The position numbers and the translations under genes are program-made. DNA of 64,000 bases from Marinobacter oulmenensis (lineage in GTDB: Bacteria; Pseudomonadota; Gammaproteobacteria; Pseudomonadales; Oleiphilaceae): the NCBI RefSeq assembly GCF_014201735.1, contig NZ_JACHFE010000004.1, forward strand, positions 1 through 64,000, in the 5' to 3' direction. Of this stretch, positions 44,301 through 52,831 are shown in pieces; position 1 is the stretch's first letter, and each line of letters begins with the position of its first letter. A model generated the notes under the pieces. It had not been told where the DNA came from, searched no databases, and saw nothing but the letters and a program-made list of their open reading frames with translations.

Positions 44301-46225
44301 AACAGCTCTTCGAAAATCGGCCGGATCCGGTGAATATCCACCACGCTGCCGCTGTGGGACAACAGGGTGAAGTCATGAATCCACACGGATTTACCGCTGT
44401 GGTCAACCACCTCGAACGGATGCTCACCGAGCACCCGGAAACCGAGGTTGTCAAAGATAGGCATCACGTCGGACAGGGGCAGCGGTTCATCCGGGTAGAA
44501 CAGCTTGAAGTGCAGCGTGTTCTCGTCTTCCTCCAGGGCCCGGTAGAAACTCATGGCCAGGTCATCCGCACGGGCGGCGGTGGTAATATGATCCAGGTCG
44601 ATGGCCGCCCGACGCGGTGAGAACATATCGGTGTAACTGGCCGGGAAACCGGTTCCCCAGACCCGGTAAAGCTCATTACCGGCCTCTTCGCCGTAGCTCT
44701 CGCTCAGGGCCTCATAAAGACCGTCACGCCAGGACTGGGCCAGATCGATGACCTTCTCACGGATCTCGCTGATCGGCAGACGGCGGTTCTCCACCTGGGG
44801 CACGCGGATGGTGAACTGCACGCGGGCCAGGACAGACTCCGAGAAGTGGGTGACAAACTCGATGTCTTCCGCCTCCAGGCTGTCCAGCAGCACCCGTTCC
44901 ACCTTCAGGCGCAGTTCAGTGTTGTAGATGTCCCGCGGGAAGAACGCCAGGCAGGTGACAAACTGGCCGTACACATCCTCGCGCATGAACAGCTCAATGC
45001 GGCGACGTTCCTGGATGTAGAGGATGTTCTTGGCCACATCCATCAGCTCATCGGTCTCGATCTGGAACAGCTCATCCCGGGGATAGACAATCAGGATCTG
45101 CTCCAGCTCCTTGCCGGCGTAATCGTCGGTCAGGAAGCCGGACCGTTTCATGACGGTCTGGAACTTGCGACGCAGCAGGGGAATCTCGTCCGGGCGCTCA
45201 TTGTAGGAGCGGGCGGTGTACAGCCCAAGGAAACGGCGTTCGCCCACCACTTCGCCCCGGCTGTTGAATTTTTTCACCGCAATGTAATCCGGATAGGCGG
45301 GGCGGTGAACCCGCGAACGCTGGGCGGATTTGGCAAAGATGAACACATCATCGGTGCGCATCATCTCGTGCCGGGTACGCTGGGGCAGCTCATTGATCTG
45401 CACTTCCTCCGGCCGCTCGTTATTGACCCGAAGAATGCCCATCTCGGAATCCGCCACCCGGCGCACAACCATGTCGTCAGCGTCGGAGACAGAGACGAAG
45501 TCGTATTCGTCGTAGCCGAGGAACGTGAAATGGTCTTCAACCAGCCACTCCAGGAATGCCTGGGCTTCCTTGCGATCCTCCTCGGTAATGCCTGCGGTGG
45601 TGGTATCCAGTTCCTTGACGATTTCCTCGACCCGGTCACGCATCACCGGGAAGTCGCCAACCGCGATACGGACTTCATGCAGCACACTCTGCAGCGCATC
45701 CTCAAGATTACGCAGGTCGGCCGGATCACTGTGCCGGTCAATTTCCAGCACGATAAAGGCTTCGTAGGGCGCGTTTTTGGGTGCCTTTTTACCGGTCACC
45801 AGCTTGTTCAGCTTGCCGCCCTCGTCCCGGTCGACGCGAAGAATGGAATGCTGGATGGAATGGGTACCGATTTCCCGGCGGTTGATGGCCATCCGCAGGG
45901 AATCGATGAGGAACGGAATATTCGGATGCAGGATGAAAATGACCGTATGTGTCGATTGCCAGCCATCGCTCTCCAGTTCCGGATTGAAGACCGCGACCGG
46001 TGTTTCGTCGGCGCTGCGCTTCTGCAGAAACTGCCAGGCGGCCAGGACGGCACCGTAGGTATCCGAGAAGCGCCGGCTGAGCAGCTCCTCAAGCGGGGTA
46101 TGGGCATAGTGCTGACGGGCGAATTCAATGACTTTTTTCGCTTCTGTCTTGGCGAGTTTTTCCGTGAACGCATCGGCCAGTTGTTCGAAAAATTGTTCCT
46201 TGCTGGCGATTGTCAGCGCATTCAT
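41339..46225 (-). CDS. gdhB: NAD-specific glutamate dehydrogenase, 180-kDa class
   Basis: The 1628-aa enzyme oxidises glutamate to 2-oxoglutarate and ammonia with NAD+. An N-terminal regulatory ACT-like part (about 1-700) is followed by the catalytic core with [29 protein letters not shown], the glycine-rich [19 protein letters not shown], and a C-terminal helical domain. ATG 46225 ([11 protein letters not shown]) has AGAGG upstream. The same class is gdhB in Pseudomonas, next to the moxR-bat operon as here. It should function in amino-acid catabolism. Confidence 0.95.
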   Translation of the reverse strand: [1628 protein letters not shown]

Positions 46226-46389
46226 ATCCGACCTCTGTTTTGTGTGAAAGAAACGTAATCCGGGTATCGTCACTTAAGCATAGTCAAACCCTTGATTTTT
46301 GTCGGCCATCTGCCAAAACTGCGGCAACTACCTACAGGCGTGACGGTGAGCTTCACTACCACGGCCGGCAATCAGGGGTGTTCTAATTC

Positions 46390-47352
46390 ATGTCGTTACA
46401 ACAAACATTTGGCGAGCTCAGAGCCCGCCTGTCAGAGCGTGTCATTGGTCAGGAACAGCTGGTTGACCGGCTGCTCATTGCATTGCTGGCCGACGGTCAC
46501 CTGCTTGTCGAAGGCGCGCCTGGCCTTGCCAAAACAACCGCCGTCAAGGCACTGGCCGAACACATCGAAGGTGATTTCCATCGCATCCAGTTCACACCGG
46601 ACCTTCTGCCCTCGGACGTAACCGGCAGCGAGATCTACCGGGCGGGAACCGGACTGTTTGAATTCCAGCCAGGGCCTATCTTCCACAATCTGGTACTGGC
46701 GGATGAGATCAACCGGGCGCCCGCGAAGGTGCAGTCCGCGCTGCTTGAGGCCATGGCCGAACGTCAGATCAGCGTTGGCCAGCAGACCTTCGATCTGCCC
46801 GACCTGTTCATGGTCATGGCCACCCAGAACCCGATTGAACAGGAAGGCACCTATCCGTTGCCCGAGGCGCAGCTTGACCGGTTTCTGATGCATGTTGTGA
46901 TTGATTATCCATCTGCCTGTGCGGAGAGGAAAATTCTGCACCTTGCCCGCAACGACTACTGTCAGGGAATCCCGAGAGTCGACTTTGGTATAACATCGGA
47001 TCAGGTCATGACCGCCCGACAGGAAGTCGCCGGCATTTTCATGGCCGAATCGGTGGAGAATTACCTCCTGGCTCTGGTGCTAGCGACCAGGGATGCCTCG
47101 AAAATTGACCCGGGGCTGGGCCGCTGGATAGCCTTCGGCGCCAGCCCCCGTGGCACCATTGCCCTGGACCGCTGCGCCCGCGCCCGGGCCTGGCTCGATG
47201 GCAGGGATTACGTCACCCCGGAGGATGTCCGGACCATGGCCTACGACACACTCCGTCACCGCATATTGCTGACGTTCGAAGCTGAAGCCGAGGGCATGAC
47301 GCCCGACCAGCTCCTGGCCCGACTGCTGGAACTGGTGCCAGTGAGCGCCTGA
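46390..47352 (+). CDS. MoxR-type AAA+ ATPase of the bat operon
   Basis: The 320-aa ATPase has Walker A GAPGLAKTT (42-50), Walker B LVLADEINRAP, sensor MVMATQNPIEQEGTYPLPEAQLDRF and a C-terminal lid. MoxR proteins act as chaperone-like ATPases for the von Willebrand factor A proteins encoded beside them. It is the first gene of a six-gene operon (46390-52824). Confidence 0.93.
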   Translation: MSLQQTFGELRARLSERVIGQEQLVDRLLIALLADGHLLVEGAPGLAKTTAVKALAEHIEGDFHRIQFTPDLLPSDVTGSEIYRAGTGLFEFQPGPIFHNLVLADEINRAPAKVQSALLEAMAERQISVGQQTFDLPDLFMVMATQNPIEQEGTYPLPEAQLDRFLMHVVIDYPSACAERKILHLARNDYCQGIPRVDFGITSDQVMTARQEVAGIFMAESVENYLLALVLATRDASKIDPGLGRWIAFGASPRGTIALDRCARARAWLDGRDYVTPEDVRTMAYDTLRHRILLTFEAEAEGMTPDQLLARLLELVPVSA

Positions 47353-47377
47353 TCATACAACCGGTAGGCGAATTCCC

Positions 47378-48313
47378 GTGATACACACCCAGGCTGTCAC
47401 CCATACCACACGCGCAGAACTGGTCCGGCTGGAGGCTGATGCCCGTGCCCTGCGGCTGCCGGTGACCGGCTCCGCCCGGGCCCGCCCCCGGGGATTCCAG
47501 CGTTCCCGGCTTCGGGGACGGGGAATGACCTTTGCCGAAGTCCGGGAGTATCAGCCCGGTGACGATATACGGACCATCGACTGGCGGGTGACCGCCCGTC
47601 GCCAGTCCCCCCACGCCAAAATCTACGAAGAGGAGCGGGAACGCCCGGTCCTGCTGATTGCCGATCTGGGCGACACCCTGTTTTTTGCCAGTACCGGTGC
47701 CTACAAGCAGGTGCGTTGCGCCCAGGCCACGGCCCTTCTGGCCTGGCTGGCTCTGGGATCCGGGGACCAGGTTGGCGGTTTGGTCTTCAACAACACAGAG
47801 CTGGAAACCCTGAAACCGGCCAGACGCAAAAAGGCCGTCGTACGCCTGCTCGATGCTCTGGACAGGCTGCAACACCAGCCGTCCGCCCCGCCGGTTCAGC
47901 CGGTGCCGGACGCCCGCCTCGACCGGGCCCTGCAGGAAGCCCGGCACGCCGCACGCACGGGCAGCCGGGTGTTTATTGTCAGTGATTTCATGGCAATCAC
48001 CGACCAGACAGTGCCGTTGCTGGCCGGCCTGTCCCGGCACAACAGTGTGACCGCGCTGCGCATCCAGGACCCGCTGGAGGCATCGCTTCCAGAACGCGGC
48101 CAGTTTTCCGTTGCCAGTCCCTCCGGGCCGATCACCTTCGATGCGGGCAACCCGGCCTTCCGGCGCGCCTGGCAGGAAAAAACCGGCGCCCATGAGTTGC
48201 GACTGGAAGACACCTTCCGACGGGCGGGCATGCCCTGGCTCACCCTGTCCACGGCACAACCACCGGCAGAGGCGTTGCTCGGTCTGATCGGGGCGGGAGG
48301 CCGGCTGCTGTGA
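47378..48313 (+). CDS. DUF58 protein of the bat operon
   Basis: The 311-aa protein carries the DUF58 signature RGRGMTFAEVREYQPGDDIRTIDWRVTARRQ (about 46-76), followed by a vWA-like fold (RPVLLIADLGDTLFFAS, then VFIVSDFMAITDQ). Its role is unknown beyond co-occurrence with MoxR; it starts 25 nt after that gene and ends with a 4-nt overlap of the next. Confidence 0.9.
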   Translation: MIHTQAVTHTTRAELVRLEADARALRLPVTGSARARPRGFQRSRLRGRGMTFAEVREYQPGDDIRTIDWRVTARRQSPHAKIYEEERERPVLLIADLGDTLFFASTGAYKQVRCAQATALLAWLALGSGDQVGGLVFNNTELETLKPARRKKAVVRLLDALDRLQHQPSAPPVQPVPDARLDRALQEARHAARTGSRVFIVSDFMAITDQTVPLLAGLSRHNSVTALRIQDPLEASLPERGQFSVASPSGPITFDAGNPAFRRAWQEKTGAHELRLEDTFRRAGMPWLTLSTAQPPAEALLGLIGAGGRLL

Positions 48314-48777
48314 ATCCCACCGATCCACTGGCTCAGCTCCGGGATATACACCTGCCCTCCGGTGCTGGCTGGTGGCCCCCGGCCCCGGGATGGTGGCTGG
48401 TGGCCACACTCCTGCTGCTGACCCTGACCGGATTGGCCCTGTTCCTGTACCGCCGGTACCGCAACAACCAGTGGCGCCGGGAAGCCCGACGCCAGCTCCG
48501 GCAACTGGCCCAGAGCCAGCACCCCACAGCGGACTGGTTCGGGCAGCTCAATGCACTGCTCAAACGGGTTGCCCGCCAGCGCTTTCCGGAACGTCGTCCG
48601 CAAAGTCTGACCGGCCCGGACTGGGCCAGTTTTCTGCTGACCACCGCCCCGGCATCCCAGGCTGACCAACAGGCTCAGGTCCGGGCGATGGTCGAGGCCA
48701 GCTGGCAGCCGCATCCGACCCTTGATACCGAATCGGCCTTGCAGTTTGCCCGCCGCTGGCTGGAGGCCCAGCCATGA
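48310..48777 (+). CDS. DUF4381 membrane protein of the bat operon
   Basis: The 155-aa protein begins DPLAQLRDIHLPSGAGWWPPAPGWW, then one membrane helix (about 31-53), then a cytoplasmic helical part. This is the DUF4381 pattern, always found in moxR-bat operons. Start and stop overlap both neighbours by 4 nt. Confidence 0.9.
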   Translation: MNPTDPLAQLRDIHLPSGAGWWPPAPGWWLVATLLLLTLTGLALFLYRRYRNNQWRREARRQLRQLAQSQHPTADWFGQLNALLKRVARQRFPERRPQSLTGPDWASFLLTTAPASQADQQAQVRAMVEASWQPHPTLDTESALQFARRWLEAQP

Positions 48778-49772
48778 CGCTTGCGTACCCCTGGCTACTG
48801 TTGCTCTGCGCCCTGCCCCTGCTGCCGTTTCTGCGCCGGCAAACGCCCGATACCTCCGCAGCCCCGAGACTGCCCATCGGCCACTGGCTTTCGGAACTGC
48901 CGGGCGTTCAGCATTCGAATCGCAGACCGCCACTGTGGCAGCGCATTCTTCTGATTCTGGCCTGGCTTTGCCTGGTGCTGGCACTGGCCCGGCCACAGTA
49001 CGTCGGAGAGGCTTCACGCATGCCTGTTACCGGGCGGGATCTGATGCTGATCGTGGATATTTCCCCCAGTATGGAAGAACGGGACATGGTGGTTCAGGGC
49101 CGGGGGGTGACCCGCCTGCAGGCAGTCAAACAGGTACTGGAATCGTTCATCGAGGGCCGCAAGGGGGACCGGCTCGGGCTGATTCTTTTCGGCACACAGC
49201 CCTATGTCCAGGCCCCACTGACTCTCGATGGGCAGACCGTGCGCACCCTGCTGTTCGAAGCCGGCCTGGGCATGGCCGGTCGGGCCACCGCCATTGGCGA
49301 TGCCGTTGGCCTGGCCGTGAAGCGCCTGCGCGAGCGTCCCCGGGAACAGAGGGTGGCCATCCTGCTGACCGACGGTGCCAACACGGCCGGCGAGATTACT
49401 CCCCACAAGGCCGCCGACATTGCCAGTGCCGCCGGGGTCCGCCTCTACACCATCGGAATTGGTGCGGAGACCATGGTCCAGCGTGGTCTGTTTGGCTCGC
49501 GCAGAGTCAATCCCTCCCGGGACCTGGACGAAACCCTTCTGACCACCATGGCTCAACGGACTGGCGGGCGCTACTTCCGGGCCCGCAACATGGAGGAACT
49601 ACAGGCGGTGTACCGGAGCATTGATCAGCTTGAGCCCATGGAACTTGAAGGCCAGTACTACCGACCGGTCACCGAACTCTATGTCTGGCCCGCCGGGGCA
49701 GCCATTGCTCTGTGGCTGCTACTGGTCGCAGCGCGTCTGCGTCGCCAGCGGCCGGAAGGAGCCAGCGCATGA
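48774..49772 (+). CDS. VWA-domain protein, BatA-like
   Basis: The 332-aa protein has membrane helices at both ends and a vWA domain with the metal-dependent adhesion site DISPSM (about residues 99-104), then LFGTQPYVQAPLT and LLTDGANTAGE. In Bacteroides the Bat proteins were linked to aerotolerance; in proteobacteria the operon is tied to envelope stress, but the mechanism is not settled. Coupled to both neighbours. Confidence 0.92.
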   Translation: MTLAYPWLLLLCALPLLPFLRRQTPDTSAAPRLPIGHWLSELPGVQHSNRRPPLWQRILLILAWLCLVLALARPQYVGEASRMPVTGRDLMLIVDISPSMEERDMVVQGRGVTRLQAVKQVLESFIEGRKGDRLGLILFGTQPYVQAPLTLDGQTVRTLLFEAGLGMAGRATAIGDAVGLAVKRLRERPREQRVAILLTDGANTAGEITPHKAADIASAAGVRLYTIGIGAETMVQRGLFGSRRVNPSRDLDETLLTTMAQRTGGRYFRARNMEELQAVYRSIDQLEPMELEGQYYRPVTELYVWPAGAAIALWLLLVAARLRRQRPEGASA

Positions 49773-51475
49773 CCGATTTTCATTTCTTGCGTCCGTTCTG
49801 GCTGCTGCTACTGATTCTGCTGCCGGCGCTGCCCTTGCTGCGCCAACGCCTGGCCGGCACCGGCTCGGGCTGGGAAAAATACATTCCGGAGTCCTTCCTG
49901 GCACCGTTGCGCCCCGCCAAAGCAGAGAAGGGCCGGAGCCCGCAGCCTTTACCTGCACGGGCTATCCTGCCACTGCTGATCACCATTCTCTCTCTCGCCC
50001 TGGCCGGACCGGTCTGGCGACAGGCCCCCACCTCCCTGGCCCAGTCCGATGACAGTCTGGTGATCGCTCTGGACGTGTCCCTGTCCATGCTGGCAACGGA
50101 TGTATCCCCCGACCGACTGACCCGGGCCAAGCGCAAGATCCGCGATATTCTGGCTCTGCGTCAGGGCGCGCCGATCGCCCTTCTGGTTTATTCCGGTGAT
50201 GCCCATGTGGTCGCCCCACTGACCGATGACCGGCGCACCATCGAGGCCATGCTCGATGTCCTTGAGCCCACCATCATGCCGGCTCAGGGTAACCGGGCGG
50301 ATCTGGCCATTAACCGGGCCGTGGAGCTACTGGAACAGGGCGCCCCCGGCAGCGGCCGGATCCTGCTGATCAGCGATTCCGTGGCACCACGCTATCACGA
50401 TTCGATACATACACGGCTGGCCGACACACGCTGGCGACTGGATGCCCTGGTTGCCGGCACCCCCGAGGGCAGTCCCATCCCCCTGCCCAAGCGTGGTTTC
50501 ATACGGGATAAGGGCGACATCGTCATCGCTCACGCCCGGCCTGACACCCTCCAGACCGTCGCCAGCAACAACCAGGGCCGCGGCCTGTCGATGACGCTGG
50601 ACGACACAGACATCCGCTCCTTGGGGCTGGGCCCGGCAACCTCCGGGCGCACCGCCGAAAATTCAGCAACTGCCCAGCGCTGGCAGGACGATGGCTACTG
50701 GCTGCTGTGGCTGGCACTGCCACTTGCGCTGCTGGGCTGGCGCCGGGGCGCGGTCATGCTGGTGCTGGGACTGCTGCCGGTTATCATAATGCCACGCCCG
50801 GCCCTGGCACTGGACTGGGCCGGGCTCTGGCAACGAGAGGATCAACGGGCCCCCGAATTGATCCGGGAGAACCCGGATCAGGCAGCCAGGGAGCTGCACC
50901 AGCCAGGTTGGCGGGGCTCCGCACTCTACCGCAGCGAGCAGTACGAACAGGCGGCAGAGGCCTTCTCCGGGCAACCGGGCGCGATTGGCCACTACAACCG
51001 GGGCAATGCCCTGGCCCGCGCCGGCAAGCTGGAACAGGCTCTCAAGGCCTATGACCAGGCACTGGCACAAAACCCGGAACTGGAAGACGCCCGGGCAAAC
51101 CGAGAACTGGTGGAAGACCTGCTCAGACAGAAAGAACAGCAACAGAAGCAGCAGGAACAGCAATCACCTGCCGACTCGGACAGCTCCGGCGAGGGTAATC
51201 AGCCCTCGCCCCGGAACAACGATGGGGAAACACAGGATCAGAACGACGCTGACGGTCAAAGCCCGCCGGATGCTCAACCCAGGCCGCCAGAACAGGCCGA
51301 GCAGCCGCCTCCGGAGCCGGAAGGAACCCAACCGCCGGAAAATCCCCTGGACCGCAGCCAGGAATACTGGCTGAAACGGATACCAGACAATCCCGGTGGC
51401 CTGCTTGAGCGCAAGTTTCTGCAGCAATATCAGCAACGTCAGACAGAACCCGACAGGGGTGATACACCATGGTAA
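49769..51475 (+). CDS. VWA and TPR protein, BatB/BatC-like fusion
   Basis: The 568-aa protein starts MTDFHFLRPFWLLLLILLPALPLLR, has a vWA domain with the metal site DVSLSM (near 93-98) and LISDSVAPRYHDS, then two membrane helices near 305-345, then TPR repeats (HYNRGNALARAGKLEQALKAYDQALAQNPELEDARANRELV) and a low-complexity Q/P-rich tail. It combines features split between BatB and BatC in Bacteroides. Confidence 0.9.
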   Translation: MTDFHFLRPFWLLLLILLPALPLLRQRLAGTGSGWEKYIPESFLAPLRPAKAEKGRSPQPLPARAILPLLITILSLALAGPVWRQAPTSLAQSDDSLVIALDVSLSMLATDVSPDRLTRAKRKIRDILALRQGAPIALLVYSGDAHVVAPLTDDRRTIEAMLDVLEPTIMPAQGNRADLAINRAVELLEQGAPGSGRILLISDSVAPRYHDSIHTRLADTRWRLDALVAGTPEGSPIPLPKRGFIRDKGDIVIAHARPDTLQTVASNNQGRGLSMTLDDTDIRSLGLGPATSGRTAENSATAQRWQDDGYWLLWLALPLALLGWRRGAVMLVLGLLPVIIMPRPALALDWAGLWQREDQRAPELIRENPDQAARELHQPGWRGSALYRSEQYEQAAEAFSGQPGAIGHYNRGNALARAGKLEQALKAYDQALAQNPELEDARANRELVEDLLRQKEQQQKQQEQQSPADSDSSGEGNQPSPRNNDGETQDQNDADGQSPPDAQPRPPEQAEQPPPEPEGTQPPENPLDRSQEYWLKRIPDNPGGLLERKFLQQYQQRQTEPDRGDTPW

Positions 51476-52824
51476 GAGATCTGGTCCGCAACATTTTGAG
51501 CCTCATGGCCCTCACCCTGCTGACCCTGTCGTTTGCCCACGGGGCTCCCCGGGATGCGTTTATCGAACTGTCCGCTGACAAGGCCGAGGTTTACCTGCAG
51601 GAGCAGTTGGTGCTGACCGTCAGACTGTTTTTTTCCGGCAATCTGGTACGGGGCGAGCTCTCGGAACCCGAGCATCCGGACGCGGTGATCGAGTCACTGG
51701 GAAAGCAGAAAGACTATACCCGGTTCCGTGATGGCATCCGCTATCGGGTCGTCGAACGCCGTTACGCCGTCTTTCCGCAGAAAACCGGCACTCTGGTACT
51801 GCCGCCGATCCGCTTTGACGGGCAGACCGTAGCCAGTGACGGGACCCTGCAACGCCTGCGCCGGGAACAGCAGCTTTACGAGGTGCCCGTCAATGACATT
51901 CCCGAGGTCTACCCGGAGAACCAGCCCTGGCTGCCGTCCAGCGCGCTTACCCTGACCCAGGAGGGCCTGCCGGACAGCGCGCTGGACGTCGGCAGCAATC
52001 TGAGTGTGAAAACCACACTCGAAGCCGAGGGGCTGACTGCCCAGGCGCTCCCGGGCGTCCGCCGCACCTATCCGGATACCCTGAAACAGTATCCGGAACA
52101 GCCGCTGAAACATACCCGGTCAACGCCCGAAGGCCTGCAGGCAAGCCTGCAACAAAGCACGGCACTGGTACCACTGACACCGGGAGAGGCGACCATACCC
52201 GCCTTCCGTCTGGCCTGGTGGAACACCAATACCGATCAGCTTGAGTACGCGACCCTGCCGGCCCGCACGCTCCTGGTTACCGGCCAGAGCACAGCAACAG
52301 GCCAAACCTCATCCCCCACCGATACCGAAGCCTCTGAACCCTCCAGCGGAAACGCCGAGAGCCGGGACCCGGTCTGGTTCTGGGCAACCGTGATTCTCTC
52401 TTTGCTGTGGCTGGCGACTCTGGCGGCCTGGTGGCTGTCCCGGAGAGTCAGCACACGCACGCAACCTCAGGCGCAACAGGCGACCGACACCTCAGAACAG
52501 CGGGCCTTTGAACAGCTCATCGAGGCCATTGAAGCCGGCTCTGAGGAAACGTCAGGCCTGCTGCTTCGCTGGGCCAGGCAGCGGTTTCCCGGCCTGCGAG
52601 CGGGTACTCGTGAGGATCTGGTCCGGTCACTCGAGGCCCGGGATCTGGAGCGCCTGCTCAGACGCTATGAGCAATGCCTGTTCTCGGCGGGCGGCAGCAG
52701 CCCCGAGCCGGCACTCAAAAAACAGCTGACAGCCACATTGAAGGATCTTCGGAACACAAAAAAGGGGCGCGGTGGTCAAGCTGACCCACTGGCGCCCCTG
52801 TATCCTGAGGGATTGTCAGACTAG
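51469..52824 (+). CDS. BatD-family protein
   Basis: The 451-aa protein has a signal peptide (about 1-24, cleavage after FAHGAP), a periplasmic beta-rich region (FIELSADKAEVYLQEQLVLTVRLFFSGN), one membrane helix (about 305-325) and a cytoplasmic tail. This is the oxygen-tolerance BatD layout. Its last 60 nt carry the terminator of the convergent ccm operon. Last gene of the operon. Confidence 0.9.
   Translation: MVRDLVRNILSLMALTLLTLSFAHGAPRDAFIELSADKAEVYLQEQLVLTVRLFFSGNLVRGELSEPEHPDAVIESLGKQKDYTRFRDGIRYRVVERRYAVFPQKTGTLVLPPIRFDGQTVASDGTLQRLRREQQLYEVPVNDIPEVYPENQPWLPSSALTLTQEGLPDSALDVGSNLSVKTTLEAEGLTAQALPGVRRTYPDTLKQYPEQPLKHTRSTPEGLQASLQQSTALVPLTPGEATIPAFRLAWWNTNTDQLEYATLPARTLLVTGQSTATGQTSSPTDTEASEPSSGNAESRDPVWFWATVILSLLWLATLAAWWLSRRVSTRTQPQAQQATDTSEQRAFEQLIEAIEAGSEETSGLLLRWARQRFPGLRAGTREDLVRSLEARDLERLLRRYEQCLFSAGGSSPEPALKKQLTATLKDLRNTKKGRGGQADPLAPLYPEGLSD
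52758..52798 (-). terminator. Terminator of ccm operon inside batD coding end
   Basis: On the minus strand GGGGCGCC (52798-52791) pairs across a short interior with GCGCCCC (52770-52764), with a complementary inner part (TGGGTCA/TGACCAC), followed by six T (52763-52758). It is about 35 nt past the ccmI stop and lies inside the last codons of batD. Confidence 0.8.
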
Positions 52825-52831
52825 GTGACTA

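Noticed and set aside
42179..44620. 813-codon plus-strand frame opposite the glutamate dehydrogenase gene
   Set aside because: It is a product of the codon bias of the gdhB strand; composition (Q, H, V rich) is not protein-like and there is no ribosome binding site.
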